Source: Roseateles aquatilis (GTDB lineage Bacteria > Pseudomonadota > Gammaproteobacteria > Burkholderiales > Burkholderiaceae_C). Taken from it: a stretch of 64,000 bases of DNA. The notes under the pieces were generated by a model. That model searched no databases, was not told the DNA's origin, and saw only the letters and a program-made list of their open reading frames with translations. The stretch spans positions 62,001-126,000 of the forward strand of contig NZ_NIOF01000003.1 of the NCBI RefSeq assembly GCF_002205645.1, read 5' to 3'. Below, piece by piece: positions 42,125-52,798 of the stretch (the stretch's first letter is position 1; the number at the start of each line of letters is the position of its first letter). A program made the position numbers and the translations under genes.

Positions 42125-42994
42125 TCAGGCCGGCAAGGCGGCCGGCTGCGCGTCGAGCAGCGCCGCCAGACGCGCCGCCTCCGGGCCGAAGCCGTAGGCG
42201 TCCATGCCGAGGCAACCGAAGGTGACGCCCGCGTGCAGCCGCAGCGGCGCATCGTCGCGACCCCCGGCGCCAGCGGCGACATACCACGGCAGCAGGTGCT
42301 CGTCGGTGGGGTGCATCAGCACCGCCCCGGGCGCCTGCTGGCGATAGTCGGCCAGCGCCGCCCAGTCCCGCGCCGCGGAGCGCTGGGCGAACCAGGCGCG
42401 GAAGGCGGCCGATTCCGGCATCTCCGGCGCGTCCTCGCCAGGGCGTTGGCCGCCGGGAGCGGGTCGCATCAGCAGTCGCAGGTTGTGGGTGATGCTGCCC
42501 GTCGCCAGGATCAGCACGCCCTGTCTGGACAGCGCGCCCAGCCGCCCGCCCAGCGCCATCAATTGCGTCGGGGAGGCCTCTGGCGTCAACGCCAGCGGCA
42601 CGACGGGCACGTCCGCCTCGGGATAGAGGAAGCGAAGCGCGGTCCAGATGCCGTGGTCCAGGCCGCCGTGGTCGATGGCCTGCAGGCCGAGCGACTCACC
42701 GATGCTGGCCGCCAGCGCCGGATCGCCGGGCGCGTCATAACGCAGCTGGTAGAGCGCGGGCGGGAAGCCGCCGAAGTCGTAAATCGCCTGATGGCGGGCG
42801 CCGCCGAGCAGCACCGCGTCGTGCGCGGTCGTGTGGGCGGACACGGCCAGCACCGCTTTCGGGCGGCCCCAGCCGGCGTCCAGCGTGCGGCCCAGGCGCT
42901 GCATGAAACGGCCGGCGTCGCCGGGTTCCAGCGCGATCATCGGGGAGCCGTGCGAGACGAACAGGGGAGGGAGGGTGGCAGTCATGTCCATCAT
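42125..42994 (-). CDS. ygiD: Class III extradiol dioxygenase, YgiD/DODA type
   Basis: A 289-residue LigB-fold enzyme related to 4,5-DOPA extradiol dioxygenase. Metal-site landmarks are PPLFVSHGSPMIALE near the start, AVSAHTTAHD (about 50-59), HGGLDHGIWTALRFLYPEADVPVVPLAL (about 110-137) and ILATGSITHNLR (about 160-171). The substrate in bacteria is uncertain. Three close in-frame ATGs (42994, 42991, 42985) make the exact start uncertain; none has a clear ribosome-binding site. It is divergent from the permease gene. Confidence 0.87.
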   Translation of the reverse strand: MMDMTATLPPLFVSHGSPMIALEPGDAGRFMQRLGRTLDAGWGRPKAVLAVSAHTTAHDAVLLGGARHQAIYDFGGFPPALYQLRYDAPGDPALAASIGESLGLQAIDHGGLDHGIWTALRFLYPEADVPVVPLALTPEASPTQLMALGGRLGALSRQGVLILATGSITHNLRLLMRPAPGGQRPGEDAPEMPESAAFRAWFAQRSAARDWAALADYRQQAPGAVLMHPTDEHLLPWYVAAGAGGRDDAPLRLHAGVTFGCLGMDAYGFGPEAARLAALLDAQPAALPA

Positions 42995-43099
42995 TGGACG
43001 CCCCGGGGCGCGGTGGACCGTCGAAACCCCTTGCACGGACTGTTCAAGCCGCTTGCATGACCGCCAGCGGGCGGGCACGTGGTTCGCTACAGTCCGCCC

Positions 43100-45691
43100 A
43101 TGAGCGCGCATCCTTCTCCCACGTCCGCGGTGTCGTCCGCGGTCCCGTCCGCCGCCGAGCCGCGGCCCAGGCGCCGGCCCCCGTCGCTGTGGCGCCAGTC
43201 GGCGCTCCAGACCTGGCGCGACGCGCGCGCCGGGGAGCTCCACCTGCTGATCCTGGCCCTGATGCTGGCGGTGGCCGCGGTATGCGCGGTGGCCTTCCTG
43301 TCGGACCGGCTGGACCAGGGGTTGCGGCGCGATGCCGCGCAACTGCTGGGCGGCGACGCGGTGGTGGCGAGCGATCAACCGACCCCGGCGCCGGTGCGCG
43401 AGCTGGCCGCCCGGCTCGGCCTGCGGACCGTGGACACGCTGAACTTCCCGAGCATGGCCCGCGCCACCGAGGCCCAGGGCGGCGGCAGCCGGCTGGTGGC
43501 GGTGAAGGCCGTCGGCGAGACCTATCCGCTGCGCGGCAAGCTGGCGCTGAAGGACGGCCGCCAGGCCGGCGCACCAGCGCCCGGCACGGTGTGGGCCGAT
43601 GCCGGCGTGCTGAGCGCGCTGGGGCTGAAGGTCGGCGACGCGCTGCTGCTCGGCGACAGCACGCTGAAGATCACCGGAGAGATCGCCAACGAGCCGGACC
43701 GGGGCGCGGGCTTCCTGAACTTCGCGCCGCGCGTGATGCTGGCGCAGGCCGACCTGGCGGCGACGGCGCTGATCCAGCCGGCCAGCCGCGTCACCTACCG
43801 CTTCGCCGTGATCGGGCAGGACACGGCGGTGAAGCAGTTCAACGCCGAATCACAGAAGCAGATGAAGGCCAGCAACTGGCGCGGCGTGCGGCTCGAATCG
43901 CTCGACACCGGCCGCCCGGAGATGCGCCAGACGCTGGACCGCGCGACCAAGTTCCTCAACCTGGTGGCGCTGCTGGCGGCGTTGCTGGCGGCGATCGCGG
44001 TGGCGCTGGCGGCGCGTGAATTCGCCAATCGGCACCTGGACGACTGCGCCATGCTGCGCGTACTGGGCCAGCCGCAGCGGCGGCTGACCTGGGTGTTCAC
44101 GCTGGAATTCGCGACCATCGGCCTGATCGCCAGCGCGGCCGGCGTGCTGCTCGGCTTCCTGCTGCATTACGGCTTCATCTCGCTGCTGGCGGGGCTGATC
44201 TCGGTGGACCTGCCGGCGCCAGGGATCTGGCCGGTGCTGCTGGGCCTGGGCATGGGCATGAGCCTGCTGCTGGGCTTCGGCCTGCCGCCGGTGCTGCAAC
44301 TGGCGGCGGTGCCGCCGCTGCGCGTGATCCGGCGCGAGCTGGGGCGGCCCAAGATGGGCTCGATCGTGGTGCTGCTGGCTGGCGTGGTCGGCTTCGCGGC
44401 GGTGCTGACCGCGCTGTCGGCGGACTGGCGGCTGGGGCTGGTGGCCACCGGCGGGTTCGCGGTGGCGCTGGGGTTCTTCGCGCTGCTGGCCTGGTTGGCG
44501 GTGCTGGGCCTGCGACGCGTCGTGCCGCAGGCCGGCGCGCCGCGCTGGCTGTTGCTGGCGACGCGCCAGGTGGCCGCGCGTCCGGCGTTCGCGGTGCTGC
44601 AGGTGGGGTCGTTGTCGCTGGGGCTGCTGGCGCTGGCGCTGCTGGTGCTGATGCGCACCGACCTGATCGAAAGCTGGCGCGCCGCCACGCCCGCGAACGC
44701 GCCGGACCGTTTCGTCATCAACATCCAGCCCGAGCAGGGCGCCGGCTTCCGCGGTGATCTGGAGCGCGCCGGCGTCAAGGACTTCGACTGGTACCCGATG
44801 ATCCGCGGCCGGCTGGTGGCGATCAACGGCGAGGCGGTGCGGGCCAACCAGTTCAGCGAGGAGCGCGCCCAGCGCCTGGTCGAGCGCGAGTTCAACCTGA
44901 GCCACAGCGCCGCGCTGCCGACCCACAACCAGCTCACCGCCGGCACCTGGGCGCCGGAGGACAAGGACGGCGTCAGCGTCGAGCAGGGCCTGGCCGATCA
45001 ACTCGGCCTGAAGCTGGGCGACCGGGTGCGCTTCGACATCGCCGGTGTGATCGTGGACTCGAAGATCACCACGCTGCGCAAGGTCGACTGGGGGTCGATG
45101 CGGGTCAACTTCTTCGTGCTGTATCCGCGCGCGGCGATGCCGGAATTGCCGGTCAGCTACATCTCCGCCTACCGGTCGCCGACGGGGGAGGGCGCGCCGG
45201 CCGCGCTCGACCGCAAGCTGGTCAACGAGTTTCCCAACCTGACGCTGATCGACGTGTCCGCCGAGTTGCGGCAGATCCAGCAGGTGCTGGAGCAGGTCAT
45301 CATGGCCGTGCAGTTGCTGTTCACCGTCGCGCTCGCGCTGGGCGTGGTCGTGCTGCTGGTGGCGGCGGTGGGCTCACGGGACGCGCGGACGCGGGAGTTC
45401 GCGCTGATGCGCGCCTTCGGTGCTTCCAGCAAGCTGATGGCGGCGGTGCAGCGGGCCGAGTTGCTGGGGCTGGGCGCCCTGGCCGGGCTGCTCGCCGGGC
45501 TGGCCGCGCAGGCGCTCGGCTGGGCGATCACGCATTACGCGTTCGACTTCGAATGGCAATTCAAGCCGGGCGTGCTGATCGGGACCACCCTCGGCGGCGC
45601 GGTGCTGGCACAACTCGCCGGGTGGTGGGCGCTGCGCGGGGTGCTGCAACGGCCGGTCGTTCAGACGCTGCGGGAGGCGGATACGAACTGA
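43100..45691 (+). CDS. Large ABC transporter permease, YbbP/FtsX type
   Basis: An 863-residue membrane protein with two FtsX-like halves: an N-terminal segment near 45-65, a long periplasmic domain, a four-segment block at about 290-480 (RVLGQPQRRLTWVFTLEFATIGLIAS), and a second periplasmic domain. The C-terminal FtsX triad contains LMRAFGASSKLMAAVQRAELLGLGALAGL near the end. This is the YbbP architecture. The usual ATPase partner YbbA and esterase TesA are not adjacent. Start at the ATG at 43100; a GTG at 43079 is possible. Confidence 0.85.
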   Translation: MSAHPSPTSAVSSAVPSAAEPRPRRRPPSLWRQSALQTWRDARAGELHLLILALMLAVAAVCAVAFLSDRLDQGLRRDAAQLLGGDAVVASDQPTPAPVRELAARLGLRTVDTLNFPSMARATEAQGGGSRLVAVKAVGETYPLRGKLALKDGRQAGAPAPGTVWADAGVLSALGLKVGDALLLGDSTLKITGEIANEPDRGAGFLNFAPRVMLAQADLAATALIQPASRVTYRFAVIGQDTAVKQFNAESQKQMKASNWRGVRLESLDTGRPEMRQTLDRATKFLNLVALLAALLAAIAVALAAREFANRHLDDCAMLRVLGQPQRRLTWVFTLEFATIGLIASAAGVLLGFLLHYGFISLLAGLISVDLPAPGIWPVLLGLGMGMSLLLGFGLPPVLQLAAVPPLRVIRRELGRPKMGSIVVLLAGVVGFAAVLTALSADWRLGLVATGGFAVALGFFALLAWLAVLGLRRVVPQAGAPRWLLLATRQVAARPAFAVLQVGSLSLGLLALALLVLMRTDLIESWRAATPANAPDRFVINIQPEQGAGFRGDLERAGVKDFDWYPMIRGRLVAINGEAVRANQFSEERAQRLVEREFNLSHSAALPTHNQLTAGTWAPEDKDGVSVEQGLADQLGLKLGDRVRFDIAGVIVDSKITTLRKVDWGSMRVNFFVLYPRAAMPELPVSYISAYRSPTGEGAPAALDRKLVNEFPNLTLIDVSAELRQIQQVLEQVIMAVQLLFTVALALGVVVLLVAAVGSRDARTREFALMRAFGASSKLMAAVQRAELLGLGALAGLLAGLAAQALGWAITHYAFDFEWQFKPGVLIGTTLGGAVLAQLAGWWALRGVLQRPVVQTLREADTN

Positions 45692-45728
45692 CTTCGCGGG
45701 GCATCGCCCATGTGCGCCCGTGGAGCAA

Positions 45729-45840
45729 GGGACAGGCTGACCGGGTCCCTTTTCCTCCATGTCCCTCCTCTTCAACTGCCTGTCGGCAGTCGAATTCACC
45801 TTCCTTGACTTACGGAAAAGGGACCCGGTCAGCCTGTCCC
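45729..45840. repeat. Long-inverted-repeat element, copy 1 (MITE/REP-like)
   Basis: Perfect 27-bp inverted arms (45729-45755 and 45814-45840) enclose a 58-bp centre that carries a small hairpin ACTGCC/GGCAGT. About 53 bp of the centre, from the CCCTCCTCTTCAACTGCC start to the CCTTGACTTAC end, recur with a few changes in copy 2 at 63579-63760. Located between two convergent genes. Confidence 0.85.
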
Positions 45841-45905
45841 CGATCCGCCGAGGTCAACGTGAGAAACGACACTTCTGCGCGTGGCGCTGATGCCGGTGTT
45901 GACGC

Positions 45906-47996
45906 TCAGAACGTTTCCCAGTCGCCGTCGTCGGCCTTCGAAGCGGCCGTCGGCGTGGGGGTAGGTGTGGCCTGCACGGGGGCCGCGGCCGTGACCGGCC
46001 TTGGCTTCGGCGCGGTCGAGGAGGCAGCCTTTGCGAGGGGGCGAGGCGCGTGCGTCTTCGTCGTTGTGGCTGCGGGCTTGTGGGCTGGCGCCGGCGTGGC
46101 CGCGGAGCCGGAGGTGGGCGAGGCGGCTTTCACCGATTCGATCGGCTTGGGAGCGGGCGCGGCCTTCGGCGCCGCGACGACGTGCTTGCGGTCGTCGCCG
46201 AGCCGGAACACCGAGACGATCTCCGTCAACCGGTGCGCCTGATCCTTGAGGCTCTCGGCCGCCGCCGCGGATTCCTCGACCAACGCCGCGTTCTGCTGCG
46301 TCATGCGATCCAGCTGCGTGACGGCGTCGTTGACCTGCGCGATGCCGCCGCTCTGCTCGGTGGACGCCGCGGTGATCTCGCCGATGATGTCCGTCACGCG
46401 CTGCACGCTGTTCACGATGTCGTTCATCGACGCGCCCGCGGCTTCCACCAGCCGCGACCCGGCCTCGACGCGGTCCACGCTCGTGCCGATCAGCGCCTTG
46501 ATCTCCTTGGCCGCCTCGGCGCTGCGCTGCGCCAGCGACCGGACCTCGCTCGCCACGACCGCGAAGCCGCGGCCCTGCTCGCCGGCACGCGCGGCCTCCA
46601 CCGCGGCGTTCAGCGCGAGGATGTTGGTCTGGAACGCGATGCCGTCGATGGTGCCGATGATGTCGTTGATCTTCTTGGAGCTGGTGTTGATCTCCTCCAT
46701 CGTCGAGACCACCTGGCTCACCACCTCGCCGCCCTTGGCCGCCGCGCTGGAGGCGCTCGACGCGAGCTGATTGGCGGTCTGCGCGGCGTCCGCGGTCTGG
46801 CGCACCGTCGCGGTCAATTGTTCCGTCGACGAGGCCGCCTGCTGCAGGTTGGACGCCGTCTGCTCGGTGCGCTGCGACAGGTCCTGCGCGCCGATGGCGA
46901 TCTCGCTCGACGCCGTGGAGATCGAGTTGCTGGCCGAGCGCACGTCCAGCAGGATGCGCTGGATTTTCTCGGCGAACAGGTTGAACGAGGCGGCAATCCG
47001 CCCCACCTCGTCGCGTCCGCCCGCGGGCAGGCGCAGGGTCAGGTCGCCGTCCCCGGCGCTGATGTCGTCCAGCGCCGCGCGCACCCGGTCGACGCCGCGC
47101 AGCATCGCGGCGATCGTGCCGGTCATCGCGATCGCGGCGATGACCATCATGACCAGCGCCGTGATGACCGCCGTGCGCAGCAGCGCGCTCAGCGACGCCA
47201 GCGCCTCGCCGCGCTTGGCGGCGACGAAGAGCTGCCAGTCGGTGTCCGGGATGGGCGTGCCGCTGATCAGGAAATCCTCGTCGCCGACGCGGGCCTGGAC
47301 CCAGCCCGCCTTCGGATCGAGCGCCTCGTTCAAGGCCTGCGGGGTCAGTTGCTCCGAGATCGCGCTCGCGCCCTTCAGGGCCAGGGCGGGATCCGGATGC
47401 GCCACGATCTTGCCGTCCTTGGACATCAGGAAGGCGAAGCCGCCCGGCGTGGGCTTGATCGCCTTGACCGTGGCGACGACGTCGTCGAGGAACACGTCGG
47501 TGGCGATGACCGCCTTCGTGCCGCCGCCGCTCTTGTCCGCCATCGCGAAGGTCACGACCAACCGGCCCTTGGAGGCGTCCATGTAGGGCGCCGTGAGCAC
47601 GACGCCGGACCCCGCGGCCGCGCCCGTGTACCAGGGGCGTCCGGTCGGGTCGTAGCCCGCCGGCAGGTTCTGCGGGACGTTGAAGACGATCTTCTTGTCG
47701 GCGAAGCCGATGTAGGCGGCCTCCAGCCGCCCGGACTTCTGCGCCTGCTGCAGCAGCGGCACCGGATCCGCCGCCGTCACCGCCGGCTGCAGCGCGGTGA
47801 CGATGTCGCGCTGGGTCCGGACCCATTGCCGGATCGCGTCGGAGCGCGCCGCGGCCAGTTCGTCCAGGGCCTGGGAGACCTGCTGCTCGGTGTGGCCCCG
47901 CACCGTCAGGTAGTTGGCGACGGTGATCGCCAGCAAGGTGAGGGCGACGATGCCGACGCCCAGCGAGATCAACCGCGTCTTGATCGAGTCGAACAT
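45906..47996 (-). CDS. Methyl-accepting chemotaxis protein with dCACHE sensor
   Basis: A 696-residue transducer. Membrane segments are at about 10-30 and 285-310; between them is a dCACHE-type periplasmic domain ([36 protein letters not shown]). HAMP follows, then a methyl-accepting/signalling domain with the hairpin tip [37 protein letters not shown] (broken into helices). After it come a long Ala/Pro/Lys linker and a C-terminal DWETF pentapeptide that would tether CheR/CheB. AAGGAG lies before the ATG. Last gene of the chemotaxis operon. Confidence 0.93.
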   Translation of the reverse strand: MFDSIKTRLISLGVGIVALTLLAITVANYLTVRGHTEQQVSQALDELAAARSDAIRQWVRTQRDIVTALQPAVTAADPVPLLQQAQKSGRLEAAYIGFADKKIVFNVPQNLPAGYDPTGRPWYTGAAAGSGVVLTAPYMDASKGRLVVTFAMADKSGGGTKAVIATDVFLDDVVATVKAIKPTPGGFAFLMSKDGKIVAHPDPALALKGASAISEQLTPQALNEALDPKAGWVQARVGDEDFLISGTPIPDTDWQLFVAAKRGEALASLSALLRTAVITALVMMVIAAIAMTGTIAAMLRGVDRVRAALDDISAGDGDLTLRLPAGGRDEVGRIAASFNLFAEKIQRILLDVRSASNSISTASSEIAIGAQDLSQRTEQTASNLQQAASSTEQLTATVRQTADAAQTANQLASSASSAAAKGGEVVSQVVSTMEEINTSSKKINDIIGTIDGIAFQTNILALNAAVEAARAGEQGRGFAVVASEVRSLAQRSAEAAKEIKALIGTSVDRVEAGSRLVEAAGASMNDIVNSVQRVTDIIGEITAASTEQSGGIAQVNDAVTQLDRMTQQNAALVEESAAAAESLKDQAHRLTEIVSVFRLGDDRKHVVAAPKAAPAPKPIESVKAASPTSGSAATPAPAHKPAATTTKTHAPRPLAKAASSTAPKPRPVTAAAPVQATPTPTPTAASKADDGDWETF

Positions 47997-48095
47997 GGAT
48001 CGCTCCTTGGCTGCCGGCGCCGGGCATTCCGCCCGCGCGCGCCGTGTCCCCGATGACTGCATCCCACTTCGCCGACCCGCCGCCGGCTCCCAATG

Positions 48096-48123
48096 AAAAA
48101 CGCCCGGACGGTGCCGGGCGTTC
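48096..48123 (-). terminator. Intrinsic terminator after cheW
   Basis: Minus strand AACGCCCGG/CCGGGCGTT nine-bp stem followed by TTTTT, seven bases after the cheW stop. It should reduce read-through into the second mcp gene. Confidence 0.85.
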
Positions 48124-48129
48124 GTTCGA

Positions 48130-48675
48130 TCAGGAGATCGTCAGGCTGTCCATCAGCCCCATGTCCGCGCTGGACATGAGCCCTTCGATGTCGATCAGGA
48201 TCAGCATGCGGTCGCTGACGGCGCCGATGCCCATGATGAAGCTGGTGTTGACGGTGCTGGCGCTCAGCTCCGGCGCCGGACGGATCACGTCGCGGTTGAG
48301 CTCCAGCACGTCGGACACCGAGTCCACCACCGCGCCGACGACGCGGTTCTTCACGTTCAGCACGATGACGACGGTGAAGCTGTTGTACTCCGCCGTGGCG
48401 CAGCCCAGCTTCAGGCGCAGGTCGACGATCGGGACGATCACGCCGCGCAGGTTGACGACGCCCTTGATGAAGTCGGGCGCGTTGGCGATGCGGGTGGGCT
48501 GCTCGTAGGAACGGATCTCCTGGACCTTCAGGATGTCGATGCCGTATTCCTCCTGGCCCAGGCGGAAGGTGAGGTATTCACCACCGGCGGGCGCCGCGCT
48601 CGCGCCACCCTTGGCGACCAGCGCGCCGGCGCCTGCTTGCACGACTTGCGTGCCGGTTTGTTGGACGATTTCCAT
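48130..48675 (-). CDS. cheW: Chemotaxis coupling protein CheW
   Basis: A 181-residue CheW linking receptors to CheA. The fold shows [23 protein letters not shown] (about 33-55), [29 protein letters not shown] and the C-terminal [25 protein letters not shown]. An extra N-terminal Gln/Ala/Gly extension of about 30 residues is present. It is between the two mcp genes, downstream of cheA; GAGG precedes the start. Confidence 0.95.
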   Translation of the reverse strand: MEIVQQTGTQVVQAGAGALVAKGGASAAPAGGEYLTFRLGQEEYGIDILKVQEIRSYEQPTRIANAPDFIKGVVNLRGVIVPIVDLRLKLGCATAEYNSFTVVIVLNVKNRVVGAVVDSVSDVLELNRDVIRPAPELSASTVNTSFIMGIGAVSDRMLILIDIEGLMSSADMGLMDSLTIS

Positions 48676-48695
48676 GTTTGACCTCGTGCGGCTGA

Positions 48696-50591
48696 TTAGA
48701 AGGTTTCCCAGTCGCCGTCGTCGGCGGTGGTGGCCGGGACTGCCGGCGCGGGGGTGAACGAAGCGGGGGCGGCCTTGGCGGCCGCGGGTTTCCTGACGGG
48801 CGGGGGCGCCGCCTTCTTGACCGCGGGCTTCGCGGCGGACGCGCCCGGCGCCTTCGCCGTGGCTTGTGAAGTCGGCAAGGATGCCTTGGCTACCGGTGCC
48901 TTCGCGGCCGGGGCCGCTACGGTGGGCTTGGCCGGCGTCGACGGCTTGAAGCTGGCTGCGGCGGGGGCCTTGGCGGCCGCTGGCTTGAACGACGCGGGCG
49001 ATGCGGCGGCCGTGATCGGCGCGTTCGCGTTGACGCGGAAGCGGTCCACCACGGCGCCCAGGCGCTCGGCCTGGTCCTTCAGGCTTTCGGCGGCAGCGGC
49101 GGATTGCTCCACCAGCGCGGCGTTCTGCTGCGTCATCTGGTCCAGGTTGCTGACGCCCTGGTTGACCTGGCTGATGCCGTCGCTCTGCTCGCTGGAGGCG
49201 GCGGTGATCTCGCCGATGATGTCGGTCACGCGCTGCACGCTGGAGACGATCTCGCTCATCGTGCTGCCGGCTTCCTGCACGAGGCGGGAGCCGGTCTCGA
49301 CGCGCTCGACGCTGGCGCCGATCAGGGTCTTGATCTCGCGGGCGGCCTCGGCGCTGCGCTGCGCCAGCGAGCGCACCTCGCCGGCCACGACCGCGAAGCC
49401 GCGGCCCTGCTCGCCGGCCCGTGCCGCTTCCACGGCGGCGTTCAGCGCCAGGATGTTGGTCTGGAACGCGATGCCGTCGATCGTGCCGATGATGTCGCTG
49501 ATGCGCTTGGAGCTGGTGTTGATCTCGTCCATCGTCGAGACCACCTGGCTCACCACGTCGCCGCCCTTGGCCGCGGCGCCGGAGGCGGAGCTGGCCAGCT
49601 GGTTGGCGGTGCGCGCGGAGTCGGCGGTCTGCTTGACGGTGCCCGTCAACTGCACCAGCGAGGAGGCGGCCTCCTGCAGGTTGGACGCGGTCTGTTCGGT
49701 GCGGCTGGACAGGTCCTGGTTGCCGGTGGCGATCTCGACCGACGCGGTGCGGATCGAGTCGGCCGCCGTGCGCAACTGGCCGACCATGGTCTGCAGCGCT
49801 TCCTGCATGCGATGCAGCGAGCGCATCAGCTTGGACGCCTCGTCCACGCCCACGACCGGCTTCATCACGCGGGACAGGTCGCCCTCGGCGATGGCCTCGG
49901 CCAGCGCCTCGGCCTCGGCCAGCGGCGCGCAGATGGTCTGCATGTTCAGCAGCGTCAGCGGCACCACGACGACCGCGGCGAACACCAGCACCAGGCCGAA
50001 GGCCCACAGGACGCCGCCCTGCGTGCTCTCCATGCCCTTGCGCATCGCCTCGGACTGGGCTTCCAGGCGCTTGGTCAACTCGTCGAGCTGCTTCTCGGCC
50101 TCCGCCACCTGATCCTTGGCCGGCTGCAGCAGCCGGTCGGCCACGGCGGCATGGTCATAGGCGCCGGACTCCAGCTGCGTCACCACGTTGGAGGCCTTCG
50201 CGGCATACGTCTCCAACGCGCCCTGCAGCTTCTTGATCGCGTCCTGATCCTCTTCCGCGCTGAGCTTGGCCAGCTCGGCCAGCTCCGTGGTCGCCTGCTT
50301 GCGCGCCTGGTCCCACAGGGCATGACGCTGCTTGACGACCTCGGACTTCTCGTAATTGATGATCATGTCCTTCTCATGGAGACGGAGCTTGCCCATCGTG
50401 CCCGTGAGATCGGCCAGCAGGTTGGCGCGCGCCGTGGACTTCTCGAGGAATTCCTGCGTCTGCCCCCGCATCGATTGCATGCCGAAAAGGCCGACGCTGC
50501 CCACCACCAGCAACAGCAGCAGCACGATGGCGATCGCGCCCATCATGCGGGTGCGGATGCTGAATTGACGCAGCAGTGCACTGAAATTCAT
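48696..50591 (-). CDS. Methyl-accepting chemotaxis protein, four-helix-bundle sensor
   Basis: A 631-residue transducer: membrane segments at about 17-37 and 190-215, a helical periplasmic domain (4HB type, Lys/Glu/Ala-rich with [26 protein letters not shown]), HAMP, and a signalling domain almost identical to that of the mcp at 45906-47996. An Ala/Pro/Lys linker and the same DDGDWETF end follow. The ligand is not deducible. It lies between cheA and cheW, with a 52-base gap to cheA. Confidence 0.94.
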   Translation of the reverse strand: MNFSALLRQFSIRTRMMGAIAIVLLLLLVVGSVGLFGMQSMRGQTQEFLEKSTARANLLADLTGTMGKLRLHEKDMIINYEKSEVVKQRHALWDQARKQATTELAELAKLSAEEDQDAIKKLQGALETYAAKASNVVTQLESGAYDHAAVADRLLQPAKDQVAEAEKQLDELTKRLEAQSEAMRKGMESTQGGVLWAFGLVLVFAAVVVVPLTLLNMQTICAPLAEAEALAEAIAEGDLSRVMKPVVGVDEASKLMRSLHRMQEALQTMVGQLRTAADSIRTASVEIATGNQDLSSRTEQTASNLQEAASSLVQLTGTVKQTADSARTANQLASSASGAAAKGGDVVSQVVSTMDEINTSSKRISDIIGTIDGIAFQTNILALNAAVEAARAGEQGRGFAVVAGEVRSLAQRSAEAAREIKTLIGASVERVETGSRLVQEAGSTMSEIVSSVQRVTDIIGEITAASSEQSDGISQVNQGVSNLDQMTQQNAALVEQSAAAAESLKDQAERLGAVVDRFRVNANAPITAAASPASFKPAAAKAPAAASFKPSTPAKPTVAAPAAKAPVAKASLPTSQATAKAPGASAAKPAVKKAAPPPVRKPAAAKAAPASFTPAPAVPATTADDGDWETF

Positions 50592-50643
50592 GTCCTACCT
50601 CTTCTGATCTTCTGAGTTCTGGCGGCCGCCGGGCACCGGCCCG

Positions 50644-52779
50644 TCAATGGCGCGAGCGCCGCACCAGGCTGCCCACGTCCAGGATCAATGCGACGCGGCC
50701 ATCGCCCATGATGGTGGCGCCCGAGACGTCCTGCACCTTGCGGTAGTTCGCCTCCAGGTTCTTCACCACCACCTGCTGCTGGCCCAGCAATTCGTCGACC
50801 AGCATCGCGACGCGTCCGCCCTCGGCTTCCACGACCACCATGATGGAGCTGACGTGCTCGAAATCGAAACGCGGAACATTGAAGACCTGCTCCAATTCCA
50901 CGACCGGCATGTATTCGTCGCGCACCTCGACCACGCGGCCCGAGCCGCCGACGGTCTTGATGGTGTCGGACTGCACCTGGAACGACTCGACCACCGACGA
51001 CAGCGGCAGGATGTAGACCTCCTCGCCGACACCGACGCTCATGCCGTCCATGATGGCCAGCGTCAGCGGCAGCCGCACCGAGACCTTCATGCCGTAGCCT
51101 TCGGCGGAGTCGATCTCCACCGTGCCGCCCAGCGAGGTGATGTTCTTCTTGACCACGTCCATGCCGACACCGCGGCCGGACACGTCCGTCACCTGGTCGG
51201 CGGTCGAGAAGCCCGGCGCGAAGATCAGGCCCCAGACTTCCTGGTCGCTCATCGTGTCCGGCGCGTCGATGCCTTTCTCGCGCGCCTTTTTGATCAGCTT
51301 CTCGCGATTCAGGCCGCGGCCGTCGTCGCGGACCTCGATGACGATGGAGCCGCCCTGATGCGACGCCACCAGCGTGATCGTGCCCTGCTCGGGCTTGCCC
51401 TTGGCGGCGCGGTCGGCGGGCGACTCGATGCCGTGGTCGCAGCTGTTGCGCACCAGGTGGGTCAGCGGGTCGGTGATCTTCTCGACCAGGCCCTTGTCCA
51501 GCTCGGTGGCTTCGCCCTGCGTGACCAGCTCGACCTTCTTGCCCAGCTTGGCGGCCAGGTCGCGCAGCATGCGCGGGAAGCGGTTGAACACGACCGACAT
51601 CGGAATCATGCGGATCGACATGACCGATTCCTGCAGGTCGCGCGTGTTGCGCTCCAGGTCGGCCAGGCCGGACGCCAGCTGCTGATACAGGCCGGGGTCC
51701 ACGTTGCGGCTGTTCTGCGCCAGCATCGCCTGCGTGATGACGAGCTCGCCGACCAGGTTGATCAGTTGGTCGACCTTCTCGACGGAGACGCGCAGCGTGG
51801 ACTGGTCCATGTTGGCGCCGCCGGCGCGCGGGGCGGCCTCGGCCTTGACGGGCACCGCGGCGGGCTTGGCCGGCACCGGCACGCTGGCCTTGGCGGCTTC
51901 GGCGGCCTTGGCCTCGGCGGCGGTCGCGGCGGGCACGCCCGGCGCGTCGTCGAAGAAGCCGTAGCCAGGGTCCTCGTCCTTCTTGGTTTCCACCGGCGCG
52001 CCGGGCGCGCCTTCATGGAAGCCGTAGCCCTCGCCCAGCGGCAGGATCTTGACCTGCTCGCGCGAGACGTGGAAGGTGAACAGGTCCAGCAGGTCGTTGT
52101 CGGTGCTGCTGGTCAGGACCTTGAAACGGCGCATGCCGTCGGCCGGGATGCCGCCGTCCAGCGGCTCGATCGTGCCGAGGTCGGTGATCTCCTTGAACAG
52201 GTCGACCAGGTTGTCGGCCTGCGACGGGTTGTCCAGCGGGCCGACCAGCAGCTCCAGCTGGCGCACCGTCGACTTCAGCGGCGCGGCCGCCGGCGCGGCG
52301 GCGGGGGCCGGAGCGGGGCTCGGCGCGGGCGCCGCGGCGCGGACGCCGTCCAGCGGGCGGCCCTCCACCAGCGTGCGGATGCTGCTCAGCAGGTCGCCCG
52401 TGTCGACCGCGTCGGCGCCGGAGCCCTGGTGTCGCGCGAGCTGCGCGCGCAGCGCGTCGCCCGACTGCAGCAGCACGTCCACCATCGGCGACGTCGGCGC
52501 CAGTTCGTGGCGGCGCAGCTTGTCCAGCAGCGTCTCCATCTGGTGGGTCAGCTCGGCCACGTCGTTGAAGCCGAACGTCGCCGCGCCCCCCTTGATGGAG
52601 TGGGCACAGCGGAAGATGGCATTCATCTGCTCGTCGTCCGGGTTCTCGATGTCCAGGTTCAGCAGCAGCTGTTCCATGTTGTCGAGGTTTTCCCCGGCTT
52701 CCTCGAAGAAGACCTGGTAGAACTGGCTCAGGTCAATGCCGGCGCCCAGATTCGCGCCCTCGGAAGTCATATCACCCAT
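50644..52779 (-). CDS. cheA: Chemotaxis histidine kinase CheA
   Basis: A 711-residue CheA. HPt has the phosphorylated His60 in FRCAHSIKGGAATFG. A variable Ala/Pro linker with two short GYGFxDDAPG/GYGFHEGAPG-like repeats near 250-280 follows, then the dimerisation domain (MDQSTLRVSVEKVDQLINLVGELVI). The ATPase has HLVRNSCDHGIESPADR (N box), DDGRGLN (G1) and GRGVGMDVVKKNI (G2), and a C-terminal CheW-like domain completes the protein. GGAGAG precedes the ATG at 52779. It autophosphorylates under receptor control and hands phosphate to CheY. Confidence 0.96.
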   Translation of the reverse strand: MGDMTSEGANLGAGIDLSQFYQVFFEEAGENLDNMEQLLLNLDIENPDDEQMNAIFRCAHSIKGGAATFGFNDVAELTHQMETLLDKLRRHELAPTSPMVDVLLQSGDALRAQLARHQGSGADAVDTGDLLSSIRTLVEGRPLDGVRAAAPAPSPAPAPAAAPAAAPLKSTVRQLELLVGPLDNPSQADNLVDLFKEITDLGTIEPLDGGIPADGMRRFKVLTSSTDNDLLDLFTFHVSREQVKILPLGEGYGFHEGAPGAPVETKKDEDPGYGFFDDAPGVPAATAAEAKAAEAAKASVPVPAKPAAVPVKAEAAPRAGGANMDQSTLRVSVEKVDQLINLVGELVITQAMLAQNSRNVDPGLYQQLASGLADLERNTRDLQESVMSIRMIPMSVVFNRFPRMLRDLAAKLGKKVELVTQGEATELDKGLVEKITDPLTHLVRNSCDHGIESPADRAAKGKPEQGTITLVASHQGGSIVIEVRDDGRGLNREKLIKKAREKGIDAPDTMSDQEVWGLIFAPGFSTADQVTDVSGRGVGMDVVKKNITSLGGTVEIDSAEGYGMKVSVRLPLTLAIMDGMSVGVGEEVYILPLSSVVESFQVQSDTIKTVGGSGRVVEVRDEYMPVVELEQVFNVPRFDFEHVSSIMVVVEAEGGRVAMLVDELLGQQQVVVKNLEANYRKVQDVSGATIMGDGRVALILDVGSLVRRSRH

Positions 52780-52798
52780 CGATCTCTCCCGCGCGGAC

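Noticed and set aside
46050-48056. Very long plus-strand open frame opposite the mcp gene
   Set aside because: High GC keeps antisense frames open; its translation is Arg/Gly/His-rich low-complexity, and the minus-strand gene has clear receptor domains.
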